Shown: positions 42,831-53,084 of the stretch, piece by piece
How the letters are laid out: each line of letters opens with the position of its first letter
How positions within the stretch are numbered: the first letter of the stretch is position 1
From: Bacteroidota bacterium
Lineage (GTDB): Bacteria; Bacteroidota; Bacteroidia; AKYH767-A; OLB10
Length of the DNA stretch: 64,000 nucleotides
Direction of reading: 5' to 3'
Assembly: GCA_016713925.1 (NCBI GenBank)
Contig: JADJOH010000008.1
Location: 682,001 to 746,000 of the forward strand
Notes under the pieces: generated by a model
What the model saw: the letters and a program-made list of their open reading frames with translations, nothing else
What the model was told of the DNA's origin: nothing
Database searches by the model: none
Translations under genes and position numbers: made by a program

Positions 42831-44273
42831 TTAACGCAACAAATGTATGATTTGTCTGATTTCTTTTTCGCGGATACGGTCTTCGTCATAGCCTTCATAA
42901 TGAAGTTTGGCTATGTAAATGCCTTCCGGTGCGTCTTGTCCGTTGTATCTGCCATCCCAGTTATCTGCTAACGACGCCGATTGGTAAACTTCCTGTCCCC
43001 AGCGGTTGTAAATGGATAATTTGTACAATTTTAAAATACAGTCGCTGATCGCACCAAAAGTTTCGTTTTTAGAATCGCTATTGGGTGTAAATGCGTTGGG
43101 TAGCCATACCTCACAAGGACATTTTTCAAATTCTACAGCTAGTGTATCCGTTGCAAGTCCACATTCATTTTCTGCTTTCACTATATACATTCCGGGAGTG
43201 CGGATGATGATGGAAGAAGTGCTCTCACCGGTCGACCAAATCACAGGACTATTGCTTACCGATTCCAGCATTTTTTCTACACCGAAGCAAACAACAGTGG
43301 TGTCAGCAATAATTTCCGCTGTGGGAGGAGCTAAAACGCTGATGTAATCTTCTTTTACAATGGAATCACGTCCGCATTCATAAAGAGTGACGAGTGTAAC
43401 ATCATATCTCCCCGCATTGGCGTAACAAATGTTCGCCGGAGAACTATCGTTTGACTGTGGCGTATCCGCGCCCTCGAAATACCAGGTTCTGTAATAACGG
43501 TCAATGGAAGATATGTCTTGAAAATTGAGGCATTCATTTTCGCAAATTTCCAGTTCGTTTGCTGTAAATCCACTAATCCCCGGTGGAGGATCAGCGATTT
43601 TTGTGAGACTAATATCATCTACATTAAAATAATCCGTCTCCCCCACTTGCAAACACGTTGGTGTGGTGGTGCTGTCATTACAGAAGATTCCGATCATCAC
43701 CGCATCGTAACAGCTATCTGCAGTGAAGTCGATGGTGAAATCAGCATAACTGCTGACCGGAACCAAGCTCGGGTCAATTTGAACCTGTGGCCGGAATGTT
43801 GCACAACCCCGCAACGGTGCATTCGGCGGATGGATAGATTTGAAGAAATAAAATCCTAATGAAAAACAATTCATCGAAGGTGGAGGAAGGTTGGTAGTAG
43901 GTTGCAACCAATGCGAAGTAACACGATATCTTGCTCCCGGAATCAGCGTTTGTGTCAACATCCCTTTAAAAGTTTCTCCATACCAATCCTGACCGGGATT
44001 GAAAATAAAAGGTGCAGCGCAAACCAGACCAATCACCCCTGAGCCCGTTCTTGGCACACCATAAACACCAAGGGTAGTTGGAGCATAATATCCGCAATGA
44101 TAAAAGTCAGCGGTACCCACCGCCGAATCCCAACCCGTACAGCGATTGATTTGAGAAGTATAAGTAGGACATTGACTAAATAATTCAAAACCCGGATTTG
44201 GAAAAAGGTTCTGAGCACCACTCATTGCCGGTGTGGCTATTAAGAGAATTAAAAGCAATAAACGTAGAAGCAT
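42831..44273 (-). CDS. gliding-associated (type B T9SS) secreted protein with PKD domain
   Basis: A 480-residue exported protein. The signal peptide is LLRLLLLILLIATPAMSGAQ. The N-terminal half has a Cys-rich carbohydrate-binding-like beta domain (CTGWDSAVGTADFYHCGYYA). Residues ~255-385 carry PKD-like domains (GFTANELEICENECLNFQDI; TAEIIADTTVVCFG), and the last ~95 a type B sorting signal (WLPNAFTPNSDSKNETFG ... LYKLSIYNRWGQEVYQS). No enzyme motif is seen. Likely a surface adhesin-type protein. Confidence 0.83.
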   Translation of the reverse strand: MLLRLLLLILLIATPAMSGAQNLFPNPGFELFSQCPTYTSQINRCTGWDSAVGTADFYHCGYYAPTTLGVYGVPRTGSGVIGLVCAAPFIFNPGQDWYGETFKGMLTQTLIPGARYRVTSHWLQPTTNLPPPSMNCFSLGFYFFKSIHPPNAPLRGCATFRPQVQIDPSLVPVSSYADFTIDFTADSCYDAVMIGIFCNDSTTTPTCLQVGETDYFNVDDISLTKIADPPPGISGFTANELEICENECLNFQDISSIDRYYRTWYFEGADTPQSNDSSPANICYANAGRYDVTLVTLYECGRDSIVKEDYISVLAPPTAEIIADTTVVCFGVEKMLESVSNSPVIWSTGESTSSIIIRTPGMYIVKAENECGLATDTLAVEFEKCPCEVWLPNAFTPNSDSKNETFGAISDCILKLYKLSIYNRWGQEVYQSASLADNWDGRYNGQDAPEGIYIAKLHYEGYDEDRIREKEIRQIIHLLR

Positions 44274-44458
44274 ATCGTCAACTGAATAAGTACAAAGTTT
44301 ATTTTTAATTTATTTAATCAGGTCAATTATTTGTCAACTTATGGTTTTTCTTTCAGGTGCGCTCTTTCGTTTGCAATCCTCTTTTTCTACATTGATTTCT
44401 CAACCGAAATTAGGGGAAGGTAGAAAAAAATCCAATAAATTTATAGTGTATTCGGGTA

Positions 44459-44576
44459 TTTCCAACCTGTAGCCGCGTTTCATGAAACGCGGCTACAGGT
44501 TGGAAAACCACAACATGAAACGCGGCTAAAGGTTGGAAAACCACAACATGAAACGCGGCTACAGGTTGGAAAACCA
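44459..44576. repeat. 48-bp palindrome followed by three 33-bp tandem repeats
   Basis: 44459-44506 is a perfect palindrome (TTTCCAACCTGTAGCCGCG and its complement, centred on TTTCATGAAA). Its right half starts the first of three tandem 33-base copies, at 44481, 44514 and 44547, beginning CATGAAACGCGGCTACAGG; the second has one change (CTAAAGG), the third is cut at its end. It lies between the convergent T9SS gene start and ruvA, in a 418-base gene-free gap. AAGCAGCAAG-type short repeats at 44618-44655 follow. Confidence 0.85.
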
Positions 44577-44679
44577 AGACGCTAAACAAGATGATGCATC
44601 AAGATATTTAACAAATTGTCAAGCAGCAAGTGGCAAGCAGCAAGCGTCAAGAAGCAGAAAATTGGCATCAATAAACTTT

Positions 44680-44687
44680 TAACTTTG
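44680..44687 (+). promoter_or_regulatory. -7 element (TAACTTTG) of ruvA
   Basis: An exact TAnnTTTG match ends only four bases before the ATG at 44692. A TTG lies 15 bases upstream. The transcript would start at or within a base or two of the ATG, so the mRNA is probably leaderless. Confidence 0.55.
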
Positions 44688-44691
44688 CCCC

Positions 44692-45279
44692 ATGTCCGAT
44701 TACTTTAATGGAAAAATCGCTTCGTTAGACCCAACTGCTGTGACCATCGAATGTGGTGGCGTTGGCTATCATTTGCAAATCTCCCTGCATACTTATGGAC
44801 AATTAAAGGACAAGTCTACCTTTCGGCTTTTTGCACATCATGTGGTACGGGAGGATGCACAGCTCCTGTTTGGATTTGCGGAGGAAGGGGAGCGTTATAT
44901 GTTCAGGGAGCTATTGAATGTCAGTGGAGTAGGAGCTTCAACGGCACGAATTGTTCTCTCTTCGATGACGGCCGGACAATTGCGAAATGTGATCGCCTCC
45001 GGTGATATCATCAGCCTGCAGAAAGTAAAGGGGATTGGCGCCAAAACCGCTCAAAGGATTGTAGTTGACCTCCAGGATAAGATGAAAAAGGGCCAGCAGG
45101 AAGTAATTATTAATTCTTCCGGAGGACACAATACAGAGAGTAATGAGGCGTTAAGTGCTCTGTTAACGCTGGGATTTGCCCGTGTTAATGCTGAAAAAGC
45201 TATCTTACAAGCTTCGAAATCATTGGGTTCAGACTCCAAAGTGGAGGATATAATTAAGGTGGCTTTAAGTTACCTCTGA
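44692..45279 (+). CDS. ruvA: Holliday junction branch-migration protein RuvA
   Basis: A 195-residue protein of normal RuvA length. The N-terminal OB-fold region (NGKIASLDPTAVTIECGGVG) is followed by two helix-hairpin-helix motifs, LLNVSGVGASTARIVLSS and LQKVKGIGAKTAQRIVVDL, and a C-terminal helical domain (ALSALLTLGFARVNAEKAI) that docks to RuvB. It holds four-way DNA junctions for branch migration. Placed directly before sprA on the same strand. It may be translated from a leaderless mRNA. Confidence 0.94.
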   Translation: MSDYFNGKIASLDPTAVTIECGGVGYHLQISLHTYGQLKDKSTFRLFAHHVVREDAQLLFGFAEEGERYMFRELLNVSGVGASTARIVLSSMTAGQLRNVIASGDIISLQKVKGIGAKTAQRIVVDLQDKMKKGQQEVIINSSGGHNTESNEALSALLTLGFARVNAEKAILQASKSLGSDSKVEDIIKVALSYL

Positions 45280-45354
45280 AACATTTGATTTCTATGCTCG
45301 TTAAACCTTTCAGAATGGAATCTCTGTAGGATTCGGTTCTTGCAGGTTTTGTGC

Positions 45355-45362
45355 TATTTTTG
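45355..45362 (+). promoter_or_regulatory. -7 element (TATTTTTG) of sprA
   Basis: An exact TAnnTTTG match, 37 bases before the chosen sprA start. No correctly spaced -33 TTG. Confidence 0.5.
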
Positions 45363-45399
45363 GCCGCCTGTATTTATTACCTAATAACCCACCTGACTG

Positions 45400-48300
45400 T
45401 TGAAGCGTTTCCGTTCGTATTCAATTCTTGCATTTTATTTCTGCTCGCTGATGACCATGGTATGGGCAACAGGTCCGGAATCGGTGATAGATGTTTTCCC
45501 GTCAATGCCCTTGCTGGTTCCCGGTGATTCGGATACAACAAACATCATTTTACCCTACCCTTTCGAAGATCGCTGGGCGGATCCTTATAACTCGCAGGCT
45601 CCATCCAGCCCTTTGTATATGAGTGACCCCTCGAATATTCAAACGACGATCCAGTATAATCCCGATGAACGTCAATACGATATTTCTGAGAAAATAGGGG
45701 ATGAGTTTTTCAGAAGCCCCAGCTACATGACTTTTGAGGAGTTTAAGGAAGCGGAGTTTGAGAAAAGCACGAAGAACTACTGGAAACAAAAAGCAAATTC
45801 TGATAACCTCGATAAACGGAAAGGGGGCTCGCCCAGAATTTATGTGGGTGGAGAAGCCTTTAACAGAATTTTCGGAGGAAATACCATCGATATTCGCCCG
45901 CAGGGATCTGCTTCCCTCGCCTTCGGATTAAATATCAGCCGCTATGATAACCCGACCCTGCCCGAGCGTCAGCGTCGTATTACCACTTTCGATTTTCGTG
46001 AGCAGATTCAAATGAATGTGATTGGTAATATCGGTGAGAAGCTGAAGATTACCACCAATTATAATACACAAGCCAGTTTTGATTTTGAGAACCAGATGAA
46101 ACTGGAGTATACCGGTTATGAAGACGAGATTATTCAGAAGATAGAAGCCGGTAACGTAAGTCTTCCGCTGAATAGTCAGTTGATTCAGGGTAGTCAGAGT
46201 TTATTCGGAATAAAGACACAATTGCGTTTTGGTCGCCTTATGGTCACCAGTTTGCTTTCTCAACAAAGAGGGCAGGCCTCGAATATCGAAGTGAAGGGCG
46301 GTGCCACTACCACGAAGTTCGATATCCCCTGTGATCAGTATGAAGTGAACAAACATTATTTTGTGGGAGGATACTTTAAAGATCAGTATGATATCTCACT
46401 TGCCGATCTGCCTTTCATTAACTCCCTCGTCGCCATCACCCGTATCGAAGTTTGGGTGACCAACCGGAATAACAGTACGGATAATACCCGTACAATTCTT
46501 GCAACGATGGATCTGGGGGAAAAGAATTTTTTTAATACCGACTATATTAGTCCATTGTCAAATTCGCCATATCCTGATGATTCTAGCAATACACTTTATG
46601 ATCAGTTAAATGCAATTCCGAATTTGCGTAATGTAACCCAGGTTCAGAATGAAATTGCGAGTATCACTCAGTTAAGTCCTTCCCGTGATTACGAGGTGGT
46701 ACAGAATGCACGTCGTTTGGCTACCACTGAATATACCTTCAATCCTCGTCTGGGATATATCTCCTTAAATCAGGCGCTCAACGGAAATGAAGTACTGGCT
46801 GTAGCCTATGAATATACCATCGGCGGACAAGTGTACAGAGTCGGTGACCTGACCAATACCGGTATTGAACCACCCAATGTGATGTTCCTGAAACTGATCA
46901 AAGGCCGTGTGAACAATACCAAGCTTCCTACCTGGGACCTGATGATGAAGAACATCTATGCCCTCGGTGGTTTCCAGATCGACCGTAAGGATTTTAAGAT
47001 GGATGTACTGTATTATGTGGACACCATCGGTAACCGACTGAATTATATTCCTACTTCTCCTGCCCAACCTAACGTTTATGCCAAGCCGCTGAACAGATTG
47101 TTTAACCTGGATAAACTGAATTCAAACAACGACCCTCGTCCGGATGGTGAGTTTGACTTTATCGAAGGCGTGATGATAAACAGTGCGAACGGAAGAATTA
47201 TTTTCCCGGTGCGTGAACCATTCGGATCCTATCTGCGAAGTAAATTCACCGATTCCGTTTCCGCCGAACCCTACGTCTATCAGGCCCTCTATGATTCCAC
47301 ACGAATTTTCGCGATACAGCAGGCCGAGAAAAATAAATTTAGTCTGAAAGGAAGTTATATCAGTAAGTATGGTTCTGATATTCCTCTTAATGCCATCAAC
47401 ATTCCACAGGGATCTGTAAAGGTAACTGCAGGTGGCGCGCAGCTGGTAGAGAATGTGGATTATACCGTAGACTATAACCTCGGTCGCGTAAAGATCATCA
47501 ATCAGAGTATTTTGAATTCCGGTACAACGATCAATATCGCACTCGAAAGTAATACCCTCTTCAGCATTCAATCTAAAACACTCTTCGGTTCACGATTTGA
47601 TTATACCGTGAATAAAGATTTGGTATTAGGCGGTACCTTACTTCGACTCAATGAACGTCCCATCACTCAGAAAGTAAATATCGGTGATGAGCCTATTGCC
47701 AATACGATCTGGGGAGTAGATGGAACCTGGAGAACGGAGTCGCGGTGGCTGACCCGCATGATCGACAAACTGCCGGGCATTTCAACCAAGGAACCCTCTA
47801 ACATCACGGTTGCCGGAGAATTTGCAAATCTTATCCCGGGAAATAATAAGGCGATCGGTAAAAACGGTACGGCATATGTGGACGATTTTGAAGGGAGCCA
47901 AAGTACCATCGACCTGCGAAATGTGGGAAGCTGGATCATCGCATCTACACCAAACAATGGCTTATTCCCGGAAGCAGATAGTATAACGCTGGCGTATGGC
48001 CGAAACAGGGCAAGATTCAACTGGTATATCATCGATCCGCTCTTCTATCGCGATATTCAGGATGTAACCCCTCCGAATATTGATGACAATGAAATTTCGA
48101 ATCACCTGGTGCGTCAGGTGCCTGAGAAGGAAATCTTCCCGAACCGTGATGCGCCACAAGGTCAGACCGTCGTACTTCCTGTTTTCAATATGTCCTTCTA
48201 TCCGGATGAACGTGGACCGTATAATTATGATGCTGATCCTTCATTTATTGATCCTGCTACCGGTAGATTTACCAATCCTGCAGACCGCTGGGGTGGTGTA

Positions 48301-51300
48301 ATGCGTCGTATTGAAACAACAGATTTTGATGTAGCCAACGTGGAGTTCATTCAGTTCTGGATGATGGATCCCTTTAACAGCAATACGCAGAATACCAATC
48401 AGGGTGGAGGAGATCTTTATTTTAACCTGGGTAATATTTCTGAAGATGTATTGAAGGATGGAAAGCTCGAGTATGAAAATGGATTACCGAGTGATGGTGA
48501 TACCAGTCGTGCTACAAGAGGGGTATGGGGATTCACGCCTCAAACGCAACCTCCTATTATTTACGCCTTTGATAACAATCCCGATGCACGTCAGTTTCAG
48601 GATGTCGGTTTTGACGGATTGAGGAATGATCTGGAAGGTTCATTTTTTCAGGATTACCTCAACCAAATGCAGAGTATCGTTACGGCGCAGGTGTATCAGA
48701 ATCTGACGACGGACCCCTCTTCCGATAACTACCATTATTACCGCGGGACCGATTATGATAATCAGGGATTGGGTATCCTTGACCGTTACAAGCGGTTCAG
48801 TAATGGAGAAGGAAACTCGCCCACCGATAATCAGTCTCCGGAAAGTTATCCCACAGCAGCCACAACCATTCCTGATGTAGCCGATATCAACAAAGATTTT
48901 AATCAGGAGAACAGCGAACAGTTTTACCAGTATCGTGTTTCCCTGCGTCCGGGAGAGATGAATGTCGGACAGAATTTTATCGTCGATAAAGTAACCCGTA
49001 CCGTCAATCTGCCGAACGGCAATAGCGATCAGATCACCTGGTATCAGTTCAAAGTACCTATTCGCGAAATCAATGGAACAAATCCTAACATCACCCGCGT
49101 TGGGGATATCGAAGGATTCAATACCATCAGTTTTATCCGGATGTTCATGACCGGATTTGAACAGCCCATGACATTACGTTTTGCGCGACTCGAATTATTA
49201 CGCGGGGAGTGGAGGAAATATAATTACGATTTAAGATCAACAGGAGATGTTATCGGTACGGATCCTAACAATGCCACTTTCGATATTTCTGTTGTGAATA
49301 TTGAGGAAAACGGAAAACGTACTCCTGTGAACTATGTTATTCCTCCCGGCATTTTGCAGGAAGTGAATATTGGCTCCACTGTATTACAACGTTTGAATGA
49401 GCAATCACTCGCATTGAAAGTTTGTGATCTGGAAGATGGAGATGCACGTGGTGCATTTAAAAATCTGGAACTGGATCTTCGCCTTTATGAAAAGATTAAA
49501 ATGTTTGTTCATGCCGAAGCGAGTGGTGATGAAGATGCATTGAAGAACGGCGATCTCAGCGTATTCCTGCGGATGGGTAATGACTTCAACGAAAACTACT
49601 ACGAGTATGAAGTGCCGCTTACCGTAACCGGATGGGGCGTAACGGCATCAGATGCGATCTGGCCGACATCGAATAACATCGAACTGGAGTTGGAGAAATT
49701 TGTTGACCTGAAGTTGCGAAGAAATAAAGCGGTGGATAATTCCGGTGGTGCTTTAAATATTACGAGTGTCTATTCGGAATTGGAAAGTGGCTCTAACCGA
49801 AAGTTTACTGTAAGAGGTAATCCCTCTCTCAGTTCTGTGCGATCCATCATGGTAGGAATTCGTAATCCGAAGCTGGATCCGCTCGCGCCCGGAGGTGATG
49901 ACGGACAACCCAAGTGCGGTGAAGTCTGGGTGAATGAATTGCGATTAACTGACTTTAGTAAGAAAGGAGGTTGGGCCGCTAACGCCCGCGTCAATGCGAA
50001 ACTGGCAGATATCGGAAATCTTACTGTCGCCGGACAACATAAATCAGCCGGCTTCGGACCACTGGATCAAAAAGTAAGTGAACGACCGGTAAACAGTGAA
50101 ACAACATTCAACGTTACATCATCCCTCTATCTCGGAAAATTCCTTCCGGCAAAAGCCAATCTGGATATTCCGATGTATGTGAACTATGGAACGATTGTCC
50201 GTAATCCTGTTTATGATCCGCTGGATCAGGACGTGCTCTTCACCAAGTCACTCGATGAAGCCGAAAGTAAAAAGGAAAAGAGAGAAATTAAGAAACGCTC
50301 ACAGGATTATACCCAGAACAAGAGCATTAACTTCACCAATGTTAAAAAGAACAGAGGTGCCGGGGCAACAGGAAAACCAAAAGTTTACGATATTGAAAAT
50401 TTCAATTTCAGCTACGGCTATGACGAGATCTTTCACAGAGATATTAATATTGAATACGATTTAGTAAAAACCCATCGGGGAGCTATTGGTTATAATTACA
50501 ATACTACTCCTAAATACATCGCTCCTTTTGCAAAAACACAAGCGATGAAGTCCAAGCACCTGAAGCTGATTAAAGACATCAACCTGAATCTTATTCCGAC
50601 CAGTTTAAATTTCCGTACCGATGTTACCCGCATGTACGGGGAGAAATTATTCAGGAACAATACCGGTTACAGCGATATCATTCGCGATACTTTCTTCAAT
50701 AAGAATTTTGAAATGCGAAGACTCTATGACTTCAAACTGGATCTGACCCGCAGTATCAAAATTGACTTTAATGCCAATAACTACTCTGTCGTTGATGAGC
50801 CGGAAGGAAAAATAGATACCAAGGAGGACAGAGATTCTATTCAGAGTAATATCTGGGGTAAGAACTTCCTCCTGGGACGAAATAAGAACTATCAGCATAC
50901 CGGAAATGTATCCTATCAGGTGCCATTGAATAAATTCCCTCTCCTCGACTGGATATCAGTGAATGCCCGTTACGGATTTAACTACAGCTGGACCGCAGGC
51001 CAATTCCTGCGAAATTCTGCCGGAGCCTTCACCACAGATCCTCGTACAGGAAATACCATTCAGAATTCGAATACAAAACAGTTGAATGGGAATTTCACCA
51101 TGACCACACTGTATAATAAAATACCGTTTTTAAAGAAAATTAATTCCCCAAAACCCAAGCCTGCACCAAAGCCAAAAGCGGAGGTAAAAAAGGATATCAA
51201 GAGTGAAATGCCTGATTCATTGAAAGCACAGCTTCCGGATTCACTCAAGGGAAAGAAGCCGCCAAAAATCAAACAGCCGGGTCAGATTCCTGATGCCGTT

Positions 51301-52668
51301 CGCTTCATCGGCAGAATGATTATGGGTGTGAAGACGCTTGGATTTACCTACAGCGAAAATACAGGTACTACATTGCCCGGCTACGTCAATTACTCTGACG
51401 TGTTGGGGCAGGATCTGAACAACAGTTCTCCGGGTTATGGATTTACTTTAGGATCACAAAAAGATATCAGAGAGCGCGCGGTGAGAGATGGATGGATTAC
51501 ATCCGATTCCACGCTGAACAATCCATTGACAAGAACGTACTCTTCTAATTTTTCAGGCAGGGCTTCAATAGAACCCTTCACAGGCATGAAAGTGGAGCTC
51601 ACGATGAACAGGCAGTTCAGCAGGAATAACTCCGAGTTTTTCAGATACAACGGTACTCGTTTCGAATCGCAGGGAGTAACGGAAACGGGTAACTTCAGTA
51701 TCTCCGTGATAGGTTGGGGAACAGCCTTCGTGAAAGATGATAAGACAACGTATTCCAGTAAGACCTTTGAAAATTTCAATGATTTCCGGAAGATTATCTC
51801 CGAACGATTGGCAGCAGAAAACCCGAATTCGGTGGGCTTTGGTGATCCTGATACTTTCGGTGTAGTGTATAACGCCGGATATGGTGGTGTACAGCAGGAA
51901 GTATTGGCCCTGGCATTTCTTGCCGCCTATACCGGGAAGTCACCTACAGGTGTTGATTTAAATGTGTTCCCTAAAATCCCTCTGCCCAACTGGAGAATTA
52001 CCTACGACGGTTTAAGTAAATTGCCGCTGTTTAAGAAGTTGTTCAATAGTGTAAATCTTTCGCATAGCTATAGAGCGACCTATAATGTGAACTCCTTCCA
52101 GCGAAATATTACGTATGTAGATGCCCCTTTCCCGCTTGTGAAAGATATCTCCGGAAACTTTATACCACGACGGGAGCTGGCTCAAATCTCCATGAGCGAA
52201 CAATTTGGTCCGCTGATAGGAGTAGATGTTACCTGGAAAAACAACATGCAAACAAGGGCGGAATTCCGTCGCGACCGCAATGTTTCATTGACCTATGCCG
52301 GTGTTCAGATTACGGAAGTGAAAGGAAATGAAATTGTATTGGGATTCGGCTACAGAATGCCCAAGTTCCGTTTGCCCTTTGGCATCTCCGGTAAGAAAAA
52401 GGTTTCCAGCAATAGCCTCAACCTGACCGCAGATTTTTCAGCGCGTCGTAATATTACCATTATCCGTCGTCTGCTGGAGGGTGTGAACCAGCCAACAGCC
52501 GGTTTAAATGTCTATTCCATCAAAGGAGCGGCGGACTATGCCGTCAATGAACGATTGAATATTCGTCTTTTCTATGAACAAACGATAAATACTCCTGTGA
52601 TTTCCACATCGTTCCCTACTTCCAATATCCTCACCGGCGTGGAAGTCAGATTCTCGTTATCGCAGTAA
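45400..52668 (+). CDS. sprA: T9SS outer-membrane translocon protein SprA
   Basis: A 2,422-residue protein of the expected size for SprA, the giant single-chain beta-barrel through which type IX cargo crosses the outer membrane. A signal peptide (KRFRSYSILAFYFCSLMTMVWA) precedes long strand-rich tracts with no enzyme motif. A Pro/Lys-rich loop at about 1915-1965 (PKPKPAPKPKAEVKKDIKS) interrupts the barrel repeats. It ends VEVRFSLSQ. The start is TTG at 45400; no ATG gives a good signal peptide before this. It would serve the type A and B cargo proteins encoded at 2859, 6441, 27429, 39430 and 42831. Downstream are gcvH and a vanZ-like gene. Confidence 0.93.
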   Translation: MKRFRSYSILAFYFCSLMTMVWATGPESVIDVFPSMPLLVPGDSDTTNIILPYPFEDRWADPYNSQAPSSPLYMSDPSNIQTTIQYNPDERQYDISEKIGDEFFRSPSYMTFEEFKEAEFEKSTKNYWKQKANSDNLDKRKGGSPRIYVGGEAFNRIFGGNTIDIRPQGSASLAFGLNISRYDNPTLPERQRRITTFDFREQIQMNVIGNIGEKLKITTNYNTQASFDFENQMKLEYTGYEDEIIQKIEAGNVSLPLNSQLIQGSQSLFGIKTQLRFGRLMVTSLLSQQRGQASNIEVKGGATTTKFDIPCDQYEVNKHYFVGGYFKDQYDISLADLPFINSLVAITRIEVWVTNRNNSTDNTRTILATMDLGEKNFFNTDYISPLSNSPYPDDSSNTLYDQLNAIPNLRNVTQVQNEIASITQLSPSRDYEVVQNARRLATTEYTFNPRLGYISLNQALNGNEVLAVAYEYTIGGQVYRVGDLTNTGIEPPNVMFLKLIKGRVNNTKLPTWDLMMKNIYALGGFQIDRKDFKMDVLYYVDTIGNRLNYIPTSPAQPNVYAKPLNRLFNLDKLNSNNDPRPDGEFDFIEGVMINSANGRIIFPVREPFGSYLRSKFTDSVSAEPYVYQALYDSTRIFAIQQAEKNKFSLKGSYISKYGSDIPLNAINIPQGSVKVTAGGAQLVENVDYTVDYNLGRVKIINQSILNSGTTINIALESNTLFSIQSKTLFGSRFDYTVNKDLVLGGTLLRLNERPITQKVNIGDEPIANTIWGVDGTWRTESRWLTRMIDKLPGISTKEPSNITVAGEFANLIPGNNKAIGKNGTAYVDDFEGSQSTIDLRNVGSWIIASTPNNGLFPEADSITLAYGRNRARFNWYIIDPLFYRDIQDVTPPNIDDNEISNHLVRQVPEKEIFPNRDAPQGQTVVLPVFNMSFYPDERGPYNYDADPSFIDPATGRFTNPADRWGGVMRRIETTDFDVANVEFIQFWMMDPFNSNTQNTNQGGGDLYFNLGNISEDVLKDGKLEYENGLPSDGDTSRATRGVWGFTPQTQPPIIYAFDNNPDARQFQDVGFDGLRNDLEGSFFQDYLNQMQSIVTAQVYQNLTTDPSSDNYHYYRGTDYDNQGLGILDRYKRFSNGEGNSPTDNQSPESYPTAATTIPDVADINKDFNQENSEQFYQYRVSLRPGEMNVGQNFIVDKVTRTVNLPNGNSDQITWYQFKVPIREINGTNPNITRVGDIEGFNTISFIRMFMTGFEQPMTLRFARLELLRGEWRKYNYDLRSTGDVIGTDPNNATFDISVVNIEENGKRTPVNYVIPPGILQEVNIGSTVLQRLNEQSLALKVCDLEDGDARGAFKNLELDLRLYEKIKMFVHAEASGDEDALKNGDLSVFLRMGNDFNENYYEYEVPLTVTGWGVTASDAIWPTSNNIELELEKFVDLKLRRNKAVDNSGGALNITSVYSELESGSNRKFTVRGNPSLSSVRSIMVGIRNPKLDPLAPGGDDGQPKCGEVWVNELRLTDFSKKGGWAANARVNAKLADIGNLTVAGQHKSAGFGPLDQKVSERPVNSETTFNVTSSLYLGKFLPAKANLDIPMYVNYGTIVRNPVYDPLDQDVLFTKSLDEAESKKEKREIKKRSQDYTQNKSINFTNVKKNRGAGATGKPKVYDIENFNFSYGYDEIFHRDINIEYDLVKTHRGAIGYNYNTTPKYIAPFAKTQAMKSKHLKLIKDINLNLIPTSLNFRTDVTRMYGEKLFRNNTGYSDIIRDTFFNKNFEMRRLYDFKLDLTRSIKIDFNANNYSVVDEPEGKIDTKEDRDSIQSNIWGKNFLLGRNKNYQHTGNVSYQVPLNKFPLLDWISVNARYGFNYSWTAGQFLRNSAGAFTTDPRTGNTIQNSNTKQLNGNFTMTTLYNKIPFLKKINSPKPKPAPKPKAEVKKDIKSEMPDSLKAQLPDSLKGKKPPKIKQPGQIPDAVRFIGRMIMGVKTLGFTYSENTGTTLPGYVNYSDVLGQDLNNSSPGYGFTLGSQKDIRERAVRDGWITSDSTLNNPLTRTYSSNFSGRASIEPFTGMKVELTMNRQFSRNNSEFFRYNGTRFESQGVTETGNFSISVIGWGTAFVKDDKTTYSSKTFENFNDFRKIISERLAAENPNSVGFGDPDTFGVVYNAGYGGVQQEVLALAFLAAYTGKSPTGVDLNVFPKIPLPNWRITYDGLSKLPLFKKLFNSVNLSHSYRATYNVNSFQRNITYVDAPFPLVKDISGNFIPRRELAQISMSEQFGPLIGVDVTWKNNMQTRAEFRRDRNVSLTYAGVQITEVKGNEIVLGFGYRMPKFRLPFGISGKKKVSSNSLNLTADFSARRNITIIRRLLEGVNQPTAGLNVYSIKGAADYAVNERLNIRLFYEQTINTPVISTSFPTSNILTGVEVRFSLSQ

Positions 52669-52681
52669 TCAATGAAAATGT

Positions 52682-52689
52682 TAATTTTG
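52682..52689 (+). promoter_or_regulatory. -7 element (TAATTTTG) of gcvH
   Basis: An exact TAnnTTTG match, 14 bases before the ATG at 52704. It suggests gcvH has its own promoter despite following sprA by only 35 bases. Confidence 0.45.
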
Positions 52690-52703
52690 AGCAAATAAAA
52701 ATT

Positions 52704-53084
52704 ATGAATATTCCAGCAGAACTTAAGTACACCAAGGATCACGAATGGATCAGGGTGGAAGGTGACATCGCCACCATTGGTATCACAGACTTTGCACAAG
52801 GCGAATTAGGTGATATCGTTTATGTAGAAATTGAAACAGTGGGTGAAACGGTAGACAGAGAATCCATATTCGGAACTGTGGAGGCTGTGAAGACGGTCTC
52901 TGATCTTTTTATGCCCGTAACCGGAGAAGTGCTGGAGCTGAATGCAAAATTAGAAGCGCAACCTGAACTGGTCAATAAGGATCCTTATGGAGAGGGATGG
53001 ATGGTAAAAGTGAAATATTCTGATGCATCACAATTGGCGGATCTTTTAAGTGCTGATGCCTACAAAGCATTGGTCGGTGCCTGA
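52704..53084 (+). CDS. gcvH: glycine cleavage system H protein
   Basis: A 126-residue protein of normal H-protein length. The lipoyl-lysine is Lys63 in FGTVEAVKTVSDLF, within a hybrid-motif fold (GITDFAQGELGDIVYVE). It carries the aminomethyl group between the P and T proteins of glycine cleavage. Its 3' end overlaps the next gene by about 8-35 bases depending on that gene's start. The other gcv genes are not in the window. Confidence 0.94.
   Translation: MNIPAELKYTKDHEWIRVEGDIATIGITDFAQGELGDIVYVEIETVGETVDRESIFGTVEAVKTVSDLFMPVTGEVLELNAKLEAQPELVNKDPYGEGWMVKVKYSDASQLADLLSADAYKALVGA

Noticed and set aside
42695..42898. 67-residue minus-strand frame
   Set aside because: Overlaps the end of the type B T9SS gene and has no domain or start signal.
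44481..44576. CRISPR array
   Set aside because: The 33-base units are in direct tandem contact with no spacers, and no cas gene is near.
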